A stretch of DNA of 64,000 bases from Urechis unicinctus (lineage: Eukaryota > Annelida > Polychaeta > Xenopneusta > Urechidae): positions 13,101,742 to 13,165,741 of the forward strand of contig CM067343.1 of NCBI GenBank assembly GCA_034190875.2, in the 5' to 3' direction. The notes beneath the pieces are model-generated. The model made no database searches. It was not told the origin of the DNA and saw only the letters and a program-made list of their open reading frames with translations. This document shows, piece after piece, positions 23,016 through 36,159 of the stretch (its first letter is position 1; the number at the start of each line of letters is the position of its first letter). The position numbers and the translations under genes are program-made.

Positions 23016-25154
23016 TTAAGACATGAAGTGTTGGTAGAACTCTGCCAGAACCTTGAAATTGTTTTCCTGCCCACCACATTCTACTACTCTTCTCTTCTGC
23101 TTACGCCATCTATATATGCTATGAATTTCAGGGCCACAAAGATTGAGGGCAACAAATGAAGCTAATCTTGGTCCTCCCCAAGTCAAAATGACTTCGTAGA
23201 ACATTTGGGTGCTTATCTTGACCATTCTGTTGCACATGAAAGTTACTGGAAACAGTTTGCAGTAAGTCCCACAGTGTCCCTTTGTCATCAAGGAGGCCCT
23301 CCACGTGGGCTTTTTGCAATTTACTGCACACAGCCTTCATCGAGCCTCGTGCACAGTATTCCTGCAGACTCTCCTTCAGAGACCGTACTCTGCTTTTCAA
23401 TTTAATAACTTTAGAATGCAAAAAGTACATCTGACTTGCTTGTTTGTCCAGATTCGTCTTCTGCAGGGCCAGCTTTTCAATAACTTCATGGGAAGTTAAG
23501 AAGTCATTTCTTATCATTTTACTTCTGTTGCGACGGTCTTGGTTTGATGACCGCAATAATACCCTCTTCCTGAAGCTTTGAAGCTGAGGGATTTTCGAGC
23601 AAGGCCCACACATGCCATCATGCATCACTCCCTCATCTGCAATACGTTCACAGACTGGGCTTCTGTAAGTTCCAGTCTGTGACGAGTCTCTTTGATTACC
23701 CATGGTATAGTACGGTTCTGGATACCAAGTGATTTCATTGTTATCAACACCAGGCTTTGCATCATGGAGAAGTGACCCGCGTATCTACACGCACATCCTT
23801 ATTATTCATAATATATACATACGATTCTTTGTAGAATCCATGGCACAAACGCTTCGGTGGACGTGACGCTCATTCCTGTGAAGTTTCCCTCTTCTTAGTG
23901 AAGAAGAAAGAGGTGATGGCCCTTGACTTCACTCCAGGGGTCATTTGGTGCTTGGTACTAGCAACGTGCTGGGCAATATTGCCAAGAAAACTTTGCACAG
24001 AGGTCAAGCATATTTCTACATGACAGCTTCGACAGTAAGCTTTAGTGCCCTTCTTCACAAAGACATCAGGATACTTGGATTGCACCAAAGTAAATTTCTC
24101 ATCAAACTCATCATTGCTCATGAATACTTTCATGTTCACCTTATGGATTGTTCGGCTGAGATGGATGAGAAGATTTTGCGCAGGTGTATAGCGGTCAAGC
24201 GCCAGCTCTATGTTGCAAAAGTATTTATCATCACGCTTAACCACAATGATGGCCACCAACTCCCGCTGAGACTGTGGTAGAGCATTGGTCAATATTCTTT
24301 GCAAATTCAAAATCTTTCTGTCCCTAATTCTGTCAACATCTTTGCCAGAGTTGTCCGCATTTTCTTTGGCATTAACTGAAGGGAGTTCACTATCATCATC
24401 GCTGTCACATAGCTTGTCTACTTCAAAATCGGAACTAGCAGCAATCGGGGCAAGCTGGATTTTCCTGTGATCCATTGGAGTGTGGTCACAGTAAGCGCAA
24501 GCAATTTCGGTGCTCTCATATTCTTCGCATTCGCAAGAAGTGCAGGGTCCTCTATGCACTCCTCGTTTGTCGACTCCAAGAATGAATCTGCGCATACGAA
24601 CATACAAATCTGTAGCTTCGGTCAGGCTACTCCGTAAATTAAGTTTATTCAAGAAAACTAGTAGTGTGGTTAAACGGATATTCATTTAAATTCTCGACAT
24701 ATATAGGTACGTAAGTACACAACATTGATGAGAAGCTATGTACGCGAAATAAACAAAAACTTGCCGCACGACCCACATACCTTCGCACACGACGGTATAC
24801 TGTACTGGTATATATTTATAATAACGTCGTGCGCGGCAAGCTGCATGGATGATTTCGTTCATTAAAAAAACATATTGATATTGTTCCAGTGGTTTTTTTT
24901 TAGTTTTGTTACTATTATGACAGATTTGCAAGGTTTATTCACTTTTAAACTTACCTTCGGAGGGCATAAACAGAAGGTAGGCGAAAGCAGAAAGTGTCGG
25001 AACAAATCTCAAAATCCGCACGCTTGAACGCTCTGTTTCCGGCAGGGAGCGTGAGTCTCGGCGCGTACCACAGGGACCATTCATTGCATTTGTATTGTTA
25101 ACGATCAATAGGAAATATGTACATTCAACCCGTTATACAGGTGGGAAGAGAAAA

Positions 25155-25285
25155 ACATACCCCGTCGTACAATACGAAGCCCCCCAAAAACCCGTCGTAC
25201 AGATTGAAGCTGAAAAACATACCCCGTCGCACAAGTTTGAGGCCAAAAAAACCCCGAAAATATATACCCTGTCGCGCGGCACATA
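25155..25285 (+). repeat. Short subterminal repeats, ACCCCGTCGYACA type
   Basis: Four spaced copies: ACCCCGTCGTACA, ACCCGTCGTACA, ACCCCGTCGCACA and ACCCTGTCGCGCGG, about 28-45 bp apart. They sit just inside the right boundary of the insertion. Arrays like this are common transposase-binding sites in large DNA transposons; that role is inference. Confidence 0.5.
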
Positions 25286-27076
25286 TATACTACCTCTATA
25301 CACTTAAGTGCCCCCCCCCCCCCCGGTGCACACCAAAGCCGGTTTCAGATCACTTAAGTCGGGAACATGCTCTAATGACAAGCAGCCATAAATAACCGTT
25401 GCAACACTGAATATTCCGTTTTCCATTGTACATAATCATGACTGAGATCGTCAATAAAAATCGCATGTACCAAAAGCACAGTGTATGCACGCATGCAGGG
25501 CAATAGCCATGGGACACATGACACCGCACTCTAAAGCTTGCGATGACGAACTAAACGAGACACAACCCCAAGGCATATAAGACGTTAAACTGCTTGGCGA
25601 AAAAACCTTTCCAAAATCAACTCCACTTTATGATGAAAACAATCGCAAACAAATAATTCGTCGTTCGGACATGTTGCCGCGGACTATTGCAGAAATAACT
25701 AAATGCCCATTTAGCGTAGAAACGCCATACTTCGATGTAAGACTGAAATAATATATACTTTAGATTACATGAAAGGAGAATACGTTTTTTTGATATTAAA
25801 AAATATTGTAAGTATGCCAGATGTAGAGGTTTTTGTCAACACTGAACATGAAGACAGTTGCGTGTTAGGTCGCTGAATACACACAAATGGGAAAATATAT
25901 AATGACATGTAATGGGTTCCCATTAGAAAACCGACACAGACGCAAATACTTTTTTTCAGGAAATATTGCATCAGTATGCGACAAAGTACAAACGTTATGT
26001 TCAGTGAGAGTACATTTTGCTAACGACGCCCAAACATTTGTTAAATTAATATTGTCTTTACAGTACAAACGTGTCGATAACTGATCTTTCACATCGTCTC
26101 GAAAAAAAATAAAACTTACATTACACGGTATAAACAAGCCATATACAGATCGATGTATCACAAGAAACGTATTTCTGCAAGGTGCTTGTAAAAACACGCG
26201 TCGACATAGCTGAGATACGTTACACCTACAATAGCGAGTTTCATTTTAATTGGTACTTTCGTGACGAGATAGCTTGGCTGGCTACGCTGAAATGTACGCG
26301 TAGACATACGATGCCGTGTAATGTGGCCCGGCATCAGCCCATTTACAACGTCGCTACAGTTGAGAAAAATCTATCTACGCTCATTGCTATTCAGGAAGCA
26401 GCTTATCCAAGCCATAAAAGTCTTATCTCCGCCATTTCATTAAGATGCAGTCCCTTCTCATTGACAGTAACAAAGGGGAGGGGTGTGACAGGATAACAAC
26501 TGTAACACCGTGATAGTGATTTGGTCGCTTGATTTTTATGAAAGGCTTAACAGCTCACTGGCCTTTTTTGTTCAAAAGTTTTAAGAATTGTAATTAATCT
26601 TACGTTCCGGGGACCACTTATATGAGTTGAAACAATCAGTTGCACTATTCGTCACACATACGAAGATTAAGCTTCCAAAACAACTCAAGCCCATGTTTCT
26701 TATGTTTACACGAAAAACAATTCCAAAATATGCACATTGCCACCTTCAGACTTTGATCACTATACTAAAGTATCAAGCGCAAAATGAAACACAAATAGCA
26801 GAGGTAGCGTTTATATTGGTATTCTATTGTCATTCTCACCTGTTAACAATGTGTGTACCTGGTGTAAAGCATCTGTATTTTAACGAACTGTCGTAGACTC
26901 GGACCCATTGCGTATGTCTTGGAATAAGGCTGGATATAGTGTTACGCTGGAATATATTATATCTTACTAAATATTTGATTTGTATAAGCTACAAAACCCC
27001 CGCGGAGAACTTCCGCGCCGAGTGTAAGTCGTAACCATTCGCGATATCATGCTCGTGATTTGAAAAATGGTCAACC

Positions 27077-27346
27077 TTAATGTTCAAATAAACTTTTTTT
27101 GCAGGCGAAATCGACAAGGCTGCATTCACCTGATCTCAGTACCGTTTGCTTTGTGCTATATGTCAACCAAAGCGATAGTTCCACTACTATGTTGATTAAC
27201 TCACTGTCATAACGTTGTTTTAGGACTTGACTTGCTACGTGTACACTTTCAATAAATAAATAACTTGGATCTTGCGCACGTGTCGTGCAGTATACTAGCA
27301 TAGCCAAATATATGGTATAACACAATTTACATTTTGCAGTCTAGTC
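27077..27346 (-). other. Short open frame shared by both inverted-repeat arms (left copy)
   Basis: Minus-strand translation contains YLAMLVYCTTRAQDPSYLF and IESVHVASQVLKQ. The right arm copy at 58381-58551 keeps the frame with few changes (IESVQIARQVQKQ). Only about ten mismatches occur over about 140 bp by eye, so the shared frame may just reflect high identity. No splice pair is convincing. Family unknown. Confidence 0.3.
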
Positions 27347-28920
27347 TATAATTGCATTGGGCATTACGTCACCGTAGGACCACTTACATGAACTGCCGTA
27401 CTGGAAGATGCTATGTTCACATTTCTCGCGAGCTTGCTAAACAGCAAGTGTTAGTTGTCTCTGTTAAACGGGCAAAAAGAATTGCGATTCATGTTCATTT
27501 ATTTTTACGTTGAAGAATCTAATGAGCAATAATTGATTGATATATGAGTGGCTTAAATACATGCTCTTGTAAAGACGCTTTAACAATTCTTTGAACATGA
27601 AGATGACCCTTTCTTTGTCTAAGGATATAATCATTCATCATTTCCATTGCAGTCTTGATTATATTGTCTAGGTGTACTTACTGACAGTGCCCTTACTTGA
27701 TGAATGAGGCTCAGATGGACCTCTCTAAATCACCGCACCGTCTGAACGCCCTATCTGCATCAAGCAGAATTGAGAAGGTCACCTAGTTAAAGAGGCCAGC
27801 AATTTTCAGTAAAGACAGACATATAACTATTGGTCGGGTGAAATGAGTTTCCGATCGGGGCATCATGTTAACGCTAACGGAGGGATGGCTTCAAACACTA
27901 GACGCGATTTTGAGCTGACACAAATTAAAGGACTAATATATTAAGTCCAAATAAGCTCGACCTGTCAATGACAAAATTCAAGAAGAGAGGCACCCTCGTG
28001 ATTTTGTATTTCCATGGTTCTAGGCTATGCCTCTTTACATAATATGGCAAGTTGGTAACGACATCCATCACTGCACAAATATGTGTAGAAGCCAGCCACA
28101 CAGCATGCAAGCAAATATAATGTCTCACTACAGGCGTTTATTCCCCTATTAATATATTTAAAGGTATCATTGGTCAAATAAAAATGAGTTTATATTTTTA
28201 CCCTACAAAACTCACGAACACGTGGAGTGATCGTATGATTATTGAGAAATTTTCTTTATATTTCGTCAAAAGGATAACTGTTCGTGGATCGTGAACTGAA
28301 AAGCTATTTGTGCTTTTAGTCGTGGTAAAATACCTACTACTCCTCCAATAGCACTCTTCAGCTGTAAAGCCTTTTTGCAAAAGCAATAAAGCCCTGTGTA
28401 TGAGTTTCTGTCTGCATGAATAACTCCAAACGGCAAACATTTCAATGGCCAACGTTTTTATAGCAGCCCATTACATCAGAGCGCACCCCTCACTTTGATA
28501 ATTTAATATCCCTCATTCTGTCCTAAGCAAGATTAATACTATCCGGCATTGGTAATACGAAGCCCAAAACAGGCATGTAGTTCAAACAACATAACTGCGT
28601 GCATAAAATACTGATGCATGTTTCGGAATGTTGTAGGATCCAGGTATTTTACATTTGCTCCTTATTGGTTATTTTCCCGCAAACCACATTCCAACTCCTT
28701 ACTGCATTGATCTGTACTACTATACATGAGGCATAGCTCGTGAATATTTGATGTAATGGATTATAGAATGTATAATATTTAAAGTGATGTTGACTTTAAA
28801 CAAACGCTTCCGCTGTCTACATTATCGTATAATAAAACGGATGTTTGCAGCCGCTTGAATTATCATAAACACGACATCGAGATGGATTTTATTTGGAGAA
28901 GGATTTGGACATGAGATATT

Positions 28921-31900
28921 GTGACCATTTTTACTTGTGGGATGCTCAATAACTAGTCTATTAAATTGTGTGCAATGTATTCCATGTCCCGCACAAGTAA
29001 GACGTTCAAGTTAAATATCAAACTGATCCACATTTAGGTAATGAAAATATATATCAGTCATCTGCGGCCAATTTAAGCACTACAATAAGCTGGCTGTAAA
29101 TTACATTACTCTTTGTAATGCTTTGTAGTCCTCACCAGCAGCAATCGTCATATTCCAGTTATGAGGACGTGCTCCGGCTTTGCGACGGAAGTACCAATAT
29201 TTGCACAGCTAAACTAAATTGATCCTATCATAATAAAAGCAATGTGATACTTAAGCATTTAAAAAAATGACTGTCGCATTGTTTGCTAGTGCATGTAAAC
29301 CTTCCCGAGTGCTGAGCGCAATGATATGGCGCAATTAATTTCACCTCGTGTAATAATGGACGATGTTGATTTCATTACAAGAATAAAAACTCACACTCGG
29401 TTCATTCTTATACCCGAAACTTCATAATTACTTGTGAATGAGGGGTGATTTAAAATACGTTGGGTGCATCAGGGGCAATCTAAATACTAAATATATATTT
29501 GAATGACAACTATTATCTATCTCGTTTTAAATGCAGTTTATTTGTTATGCAAATAGTTTTATGAAAGCTGATTATAAGCGGCAGGGGCGACTGCGGCGAC
29601 ATTGCCGACAGTTTCGTGGAATATAATATTGATACTATTTGGTTTTATAACGGATGTTAAACACCTGATGGAGATCATTGTCAAAGCAACCTATCTTCTT
29701 GTAGATACTTAATAGTGTTGCACGCATATACATAACACATACTATCCCATGTATTTGGGAACAAAGCGGCTACTTTTTTCATCCTTGCACCTAATATGAT
29801 ACTTGTCTTGTAGTTCAGTGTTACTGTATGAGTAAGTGGATGAAGTACTGAGCATAAAGCATGTTTAGTACCGTCCTATTAGGTCATTGTTAACAGTCAA
29901 ACAAATGTTGCACACTGTTAGTATATCGACCTATTATAGCAAATGAATAACAGTTATTTGAGCAAATTTGTTGAAATCCTTAGGGACAAGATGCAAGCAA
30001 ATATGATTTACAAGATAATAGTTGGGTATATCTTTCCTCCATTGGGTTTGTTACATTCAGTAACGTTACAGATATTAATGCAAATGTTTTTGGCATTGGA
30101 GCTGTTGGCTCAAGCTAAATGACTCTTTACATAACTAATTAGAATTAGCTTTAAACAAATAAAATCCTGGCTCCACCTGTTCCTATTGCCAGCTCGCTGA
30201 GCACCGCAATATACTGCAGGTATATATGCAAGCTTGACTTGGGTCAACAGTTTAAGCATTAGTGAATGTGAAATAAGAAAACCTTCATGTATAAAATCGT
30301 ATCTGTCACAATTTAGTATTCAGAGGGTAGTTGTGCGGGTTCACAAAACTGTCTTTAGGGTTATATTTGTAGCAATGCTCTTGTCGTATTTTGAACACTG
30401 GTGCCTGAGATATAAGATATATGCTGAAGTCTATATAGCTCGCCGTAAACCTTGCAAACAGTTTGATAAGCCCAATGCCGGCTTAAGGGCTCTTGTACAA
30501 GGATAAAATGTTATAGCGTTAAACACACACAACTGAATACACTGTGCATTGACATTAAAGCAGGTAAGGCATATATATGTAAGCGAATTGCACCGTCAAA
30601 TAGCTACATTTTCAGTGACATTTTTTGGTGCGAGATAGATGACAGGATTGCAAACTTCGACTATTGTTTTAAACAGCGATAAACTGTCGGCCAAGGTACT
30701 AATGAAGATATTGATCTATGTATTTTTATTAGTGTGTAAATTTTTACGACTGAAAGATTTTCTGGGCTATGGAATATTTTGAACTACAGACTGCTTGTTT
30801 CGTGGACTGTTCAAGCTTTCATAATTTAATCCAATTTATGCCTAAAAAATATTGGGTCTGTCAAAACTTTGTTTTGTGTATTGTGCTGTATTATTTCAAG
30901 TAACGTATGTCATTCTCTTGGCCGAAAATTATGCTATTCTTCATTCAGATTTCGCACTTTGACAAGCTAAGATTTGAGGCATGGTACAGTGTCAATGATC
31001 ACTATCACCATGATTACGCTTGCCCAGAAAATTATATTACGGCAATGTACAATAATTATTCAAAACAATTCATAATGCATCTAATAAACAACGCAATGAT
31101 ATAGCTGTGGAATATAACACAAGTACTACAGGACAACACAGTTTGCTTGATATGCTGTGCATTAATTTACCAGCAGCAATAAATAAAGCAAACAGTCATT
31201 CACGGGTGTGTCGTGAATACAAGGCGATCCTTAGATGATCATAACGGGGTTTTTTCACCGCGCACATCTGACGTGATCCGCATTTCAGTTTTTACATATT
31301 TCGTGGTCGCTGCTTGTAATGTAGATAAAGACTTAGACAAAAAGCTTGTCTGGAAGCCAGTACACAGTAATAACAGGATATATACATATTATATATATAT
31401 ATACACAAATATTGTCGGTGAGAGTTCAACGTATTAACGACCGCTCTTATTGCGGTTTTTTGGTTAGGTAAATATTCGTGAACGATAATTGTTCAGCCTT
31501 ATTATGACTTGATCGTCACATTGAATTGGTTTATGCTTATATATGAATATAAGTATAGAATATTTATTTATATATATATTTACTCATATATACATATATA
31601 TATATGTACATATATATATGTGATTAATATGAACATCAAAAACATATGCACATGACTATATACATAAATATACATAATTGTACATACATTTACAGTACAG
31701 CAATATACAATTACTATTAAAAACAATTAATAATGCATCTAATAAACAAAGCAATAATATTGCTGTTGAATATACGAAAAGTAATATAGGACAACACAGT
31801 TAGCTTGATATGCTGTGCATTAAATTACCAGCAGCAATAGATAAAGCAAACAGTCATTCACGAATCAATAACAAGACCATATAAATATATTAGTAAACAT

Positions 31901-32030
31901 ATGCATTTGTATGTGTGTTTTTTGGTGTGTCTGTGTGATTGTGTCTGCGCTTCATCGATAACCACTTTCTTTAACATTGTATCATTATGCAGTATATCGC
32001 TTACAGAAACCGAAATTATTCTCCCTTAAC
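28921..32030. other. Spacer start; no gene recognised, one small duplication
   Basis: No exon could be supported. A segment of about 130 bp is duplicated (31068-31205 and 31720-31862; shared ATGCATCTAATAAACAA and GATATGCTGTGCATTAA). AT-rich imperfect arrays lie near 31540-31620. Confidence 0.5.
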
Positions 32031-32847
32031 ATTTGATGCTTTGTCGTGAATATCAGTACCAATATTCGTTTCGAGATAAACCAGTTGATTGTGGTCGAAA
32101 TATCCACCACAACAAGTACAAGAGCCATGATCCGTTCGGGTTCTCATCAATACCACACATGCATGAATTATAACAACTTCATTCGTCTAATATCAATTGA
32201 TGTACGACACGCATGAATCCATCCACGTTTTTCAACATCCGGACCTGTAGACCCCCGCCTCGCAGGTGCAGGTTGTCACGACATACTAAATCAAGCTAGC
32301 GCTCATTAATCGCGTTTAATTACACATGAAATAAAATATTGACTAATATTCCAATTTCATTCAGTCACTTGCTGAAGTCTAACATAAGCAGACTGGCCCA
32401 ACTAATTCTACATGGTTCATGTGATTGTGAATTTCAGAAACTCGTGGAATGAGGCCTTATTGACACCGTTTTATGCGACGACATATTCACAATAGGGGAG
32501 CAATAGCAGGCTAGAAATACGAAAAATTGTAAGCAGACTTGAATATTCGATATCATTGCCACCTGCTCCAAAGTGCAATACCACCTCCAATATATTTGTT
32601 GCCAAAGATTAACTGTATTATGTCACAGTATGAGAAATTATAAATGCAATGTATTGTATGTGACCCACAAATAATTCAAATATATATAGATCGGTTGAAC
32701 ATTTCGAAACAGAATATGGCTAAACAGCAACACGTATTATATACTCGGAAAGGTCATAAACCGACAAAATCCAACGTATCTCCTTGAATATTCACTGATG
32801 TATTTCGCTGTTACTCTCGTAAAATGATATGCACTATTGTTAACAAG

Positions 32848-32956
32848 ATCCGACGACGCACTCGATTACCGAGAACCTCGAAGAATGCAACTATCGAGGG
32901 AGTACCTTGAAACTCAAATACGAGAGCTGGAAAAAAGCCACCACTTCTGTGAACAG
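32848..32956 (+). other. Possible exon, with a disrupted copy at 46.0-46.15 kb
   Basis: Bounded by AACAAG and CAG|GTATCA. One open frame reads SDDALDYREPRRMQLSREYL and then ETQIRELEKSHHFCEQ. The unit-2 copy shares ADDVL, RRM, RTQMREL and CEQ|GTGTCC but has stops. It could be a receptor-ectodomain exon, but I cannot name it. Confidence 0.35.
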
Positions 32957-33904
32957 GTATCACTATTCAGACAGTACGGACGGAGATCGAAACGAGAATG
33001 TAGAATTATGCTTATAGACACGGTAAGTTAAATAAGAATCGCGTTGAAGAATTCCGAAAGCGCAACAATTCGACTGATACTTTGAACAAGCAATATAATT
33101 TTATGTTGAAAGCGCAATAATTTGCTTGTACGAGGGAGGGAACGATGTGAGAGTAAAACCCAAAAACCTTGTGAGTATGTCTGATCACCGGTGATTGTAT
33201 TGACAAGTACAAGTTACATAGCATTGTTAGGCTGGTTGGCATTCCCCATGGAGTTATACTACAACATTCGCAGTTTACTTTAATACAAGGCGTGTCTCTG
33301 CTGCCGTTGAATCAGTGTACTTTCAATTAGCCAACCAATTGCATTTTCGGGTACACGTCGCGTTGGCTTAAACAATCCCGAAACCATCCTGAAAATAGCA
33401 TTTAGTAAGTGTAACAGATGGCGTTTGGTGACAATATATAGAAGTACTGTGCGACGAAAATCAAGGGCGTTTTTCCTCCAAAGTTCCAATGCCAGCATAT
33501 CGTCAGTAATAACCTGCGACCTGTCAAATATGAATGTAAGTAGCGATCGGAATAATGGTAAGAATGAATCCTATGATCGTCGCATGGAAATAACATGCTT
33601 CAAAAGACAATCCCTTTTATGCAGTGCAAGTCTACAAGATAAGCATGCAATCGAATTTCAATTAATTGAACATCTTCAGAACAGTACAATGTGAAATCAA
33701 ATATGGTTGCTGTCTAATGATTATTCGCGCTTGTTGATAATTTGGATGATGAAAGAGTAATGCAATCATATTCCTTGACGTATGTTTGTGATTTTAAAAT
33801 GGTTGAACCAAACACATGGATGAAACTCCATCCTAACCTTTGTTTCTTTTTAAAAACTTATTCATCGGTGCACAGGATGTTCTTTGAAAAAGCGCATCAC
33901 GGCC

Positions 33905-34085
33905 AAACCGATAATCTTTAGTACTTCTATCGTACAAAAGTTAACCCCGATTAGCGACCGATTATGCAGCACGTCGACAAAGTTGACGGTCCTCTGTAGA
34001 CAATTAAATTATTGCATTTGGAGGAGGTGCGCAGCTATCATGCTGTTCTATGTAAAACCACAGCGAGCAATCATACTTGGATATG
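33905..34085 (+). pseudogene. Remnant of an ANF-receptor-type ectodomain exon
   Basis: The plus frame reads LTPISDRLCSTSTKLTVLCR, then QLNYCIWRRCAAIMLFY. This fits the pattern LSDR..YPT..R......FNW..AALLY of natriuretic-peptide and guanylyl-cyclase receptor ectodomains. A poorer copy at 53560-53640 keeps DRLCRTWTKL. No clean splice pair is seen, so it is treated as a remnant. Confidence 0.42.
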
Positions 34086-34685
34086 CGATAGGCGAGGATT
34101 AATGTCTATCGAATAGACTTTTAAACACCATGCGTCCATCTTTAAATAAAATATCGTTCAGTACACACATATGGTTAAAACAAACTGATGAGTGAACTAA
34201 AAACAACACTTTTTATAAACATTATCGACATGTTTTCTTCATGCGTATATTATATTGTGAGCACCACAACGTATACCATAAGCTTCATAGATTATGCAAA
34301 TGAAGTAACTATCTACTCTACGCATATGATTGCCACAGGTCATCCATTTATTTGCAGTATCGTAATCTACTTTTGCAGTTCGCGGTTTAAATCAATCAGT
34401 GGATTATGAGATTTACAAAGCAATCTTTTGATGTTGTTTCGTCATTTCCTTAACAGCGAGCATGGAAATAGCATGCCTCGAAAGCCAATCCTTTTTATGG
34501 ATCACTGAATACAGAACCTTAGTAGCGTGCTTTACACATTTGAATCCATTTAAGTAATTGCTGGACAGCAATAATACTGCATGATTATCTAGTAAACATG
34601 CACAAGGATTAGACGTGTCACTGGCAAATATTTTATTTAATCAGATAAATATGAACATGGCAGACAATAATCAGCTTAATGTGAT

Positions 34686-34925
34686 CAATTCAATCCGCTG
34701 GTGACCTTGTTGTTGTATTTTGCAAAAGCAGGGTACTGGCGGCGGATGGCAGATGCACGACGGACCACATTAAACAATGGTATCTACTTCTCAATTATTC
34801 AAATGCACCCAAATTTAGGGTATGGTTATCACGCTTTACGTCTCTATGGCACAGAGAGCAACATTTATATGCCCATGATTGACCACATGATTATGTTTGC
34901 CATAATCCCATTTATGGCCTTATAA
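34686..34925 (+). pseudogene. Receptor-guanylyl-cyclase-like ectodomain exon, copy 1
   Basis: The frame reads VTLLLYFAKAGYWRRMADAR, then RTTLNNGIYFSIIQMH. It corresponds to the ILCG...LL.AA...LTNG.Y.FI segment of the ANF-receptor domain. The acceptor seen in copy 2 is GG here instead of AG. Downstream DNA to about 35930 repeats with copies 2 and 3. Confidence 0.5.
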
Positions 34926-36159
34926 TATCATTAAACCTGAGATGGTATTTGTGACAGATAGCCGACGTGTGCCGCTGTAATGTATGCCAACTGGTGCGTA
35001 GCATGGTGCTAAATGGGGAGCGTAAAAGACGCTTTGATCGAAAATGCTACTCTACATTAATTATATTTCTAGAGTACCAGCTTTGGTCCTGTAACGCATA
35101 TACCAAAAGACCACGAGATATACAATTTATTTAAGCGGAGTACTATCTTCGGTCGTCTTCCAATGCGTCATCACTGTGTATTACTATTGAACATGTTATT
35201 GTCATATACATAGCAGCCCCAGAGATACGTACACATATGATAAATGACGCAATGGCCAGACATATCGTTTTGTCTTTCTGTTACGGAATTAAACACGTTG
35301 TTCTTGTGCCGATTGAAGATTATATGGACCAATCGATCTTATGGACAGATTTTTGAGGCTATATTTATAATTTCGTAGACTGATTAGGTATCGATGTTAA
35401 TCTTTGACTGCCAACTCATCGCTGATAACAGTAAATGTAAACATTGACATTAAAGTGTCCATCAGAGGTTGTAATGTAAATTGTTATGAACAATCTTGAG
35501 CACTAACGATAGTGTCTGTGACTGACAACAAGTGGGCGATATGTTGGGGTTTTGTTATGTTTTACAGGTATTTCAACAGCGGCCTATTGTTTAATGTAAT
35601 CCGGTTAACCTTCGCAGCCTCATTTAATTATCTCTAAGATCTAACATTTAATATTTACTTGTGAATTAAATACCGTTATTTTCTGTGGGCCTACCTAATA
35701 ATATCTAAGCCTTAGGGACTTCGCTGTAAACCTTGGGGCAAGTGTTCCCTTCTGACTGTAGTGATTGGTTGAGCAAATCTTACTTAACGTTGATGAAATA
35801 TTTAGGCGACGATATGTGTTACTTCTCCGTTCAAAGGATATCCGCAGTTCATCAGGTTCCACACAATATCCAATGCTACTTTTACAGACAGCCTTTCAAT
35901 AAACCACAGGGTCAAAAGATTTAGAAAGCAATCACTTGAAATGGCATCGTAATTTCCCTAACATTGTACATGCAAATAGCATGCCACGAAATCCAATCTC
36001 TTTAATACGGCACTAAATTCAGATAACTGCTACATATCCTCAGCACTTTGCGTTGCACATTGTGATATATTTAAGCAATAGCTCGCGGACAATTCGATTG
36101 CATGCCTATCTGTAAGACCTGCGCAACCATTGGACGCATCTATATATCATATATATATT

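Larger units (their letters stand above)
19943..24685 (-). pseudogene. Transposase-like gene with broken 5' half and four intact 3' exons
   Basis: The N-terminal frame (24685-23870, 271 aa) has a Cys-rich CTSCECEEYE...CAYCDH region and a BED-type finger (YCRSCH followed by HVASTKH). A basic coiled-coil part (23703-about 23220) and a long part with AEDETA, FVALNLCGP, GFCGVKGDD and TDVVETFWSKNG follow. The 3' exons end/start at 21302, 21166-21061, 20900-20781 and 20531-19943; junction phases (1, 2, 2) all fit. The C-terminus is basic (QRRSKRIR). The 5' half is disrupted: TGA after 23873, a frame change near 23780, another near 23220, and TAA at 23018-23016. Acidic residues in AEDE, NRFDSD and VVETFW could form a DDE/D triad, as in transposases with an RNase-H fold; this is inference. 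A host gene domesticated from a transposon is the alternative. Confidence 0.55.
18655..25326 (-). mobile_element. 6.7-kb insertion carrying a DDE-transposase-like gene
   Basis: Boundaries come from the empty site in the right arm, where TTCAAGGTGATATG joins directly to CACACC. Here the left flank ends at 18654 and homology resumes at 25327 after a run of 14 C. At most TG (18653-18654 and 25327-25328) is duplicated. I see no convincing terminal inverted repeat. The right end holds four short motifs like ACCCCGTCGYACA between 25155 and 25285, possible subterminal binding sites. The single gene runs on the minus strand from 24685 to 19943. Superfamily unassigned. Confidence 0.65.
17021..28920 (+). 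repeat. Left arm of a large inverted repeat (partner 56917-63483)
   Basis: Read 5'->3', this arm matches the reverse complement of the right arm in collinear order. Anchors: 17030/63470, 17460/62980, 18300/62150, 25330/61945, 26190/60930, 26780/60440, 27300/58400 and 28890/56930. Homology starts at CGGTGTG and ends near CATGAGATA. The arms differ by many substitutions and indels. Left-only segments include 18444-18606, the 6.7-kb insertion 18655-25326, about 26227-26330, and about 28246-28545. Confidence 0.92.

Noticed and set aside
27200-27325. Possible VWA domain (TTRAQD like a TDGRSxD metal site)
   Set aside because: Only one short loop resembles VWA; the DxSxS motif and other strands are absent.
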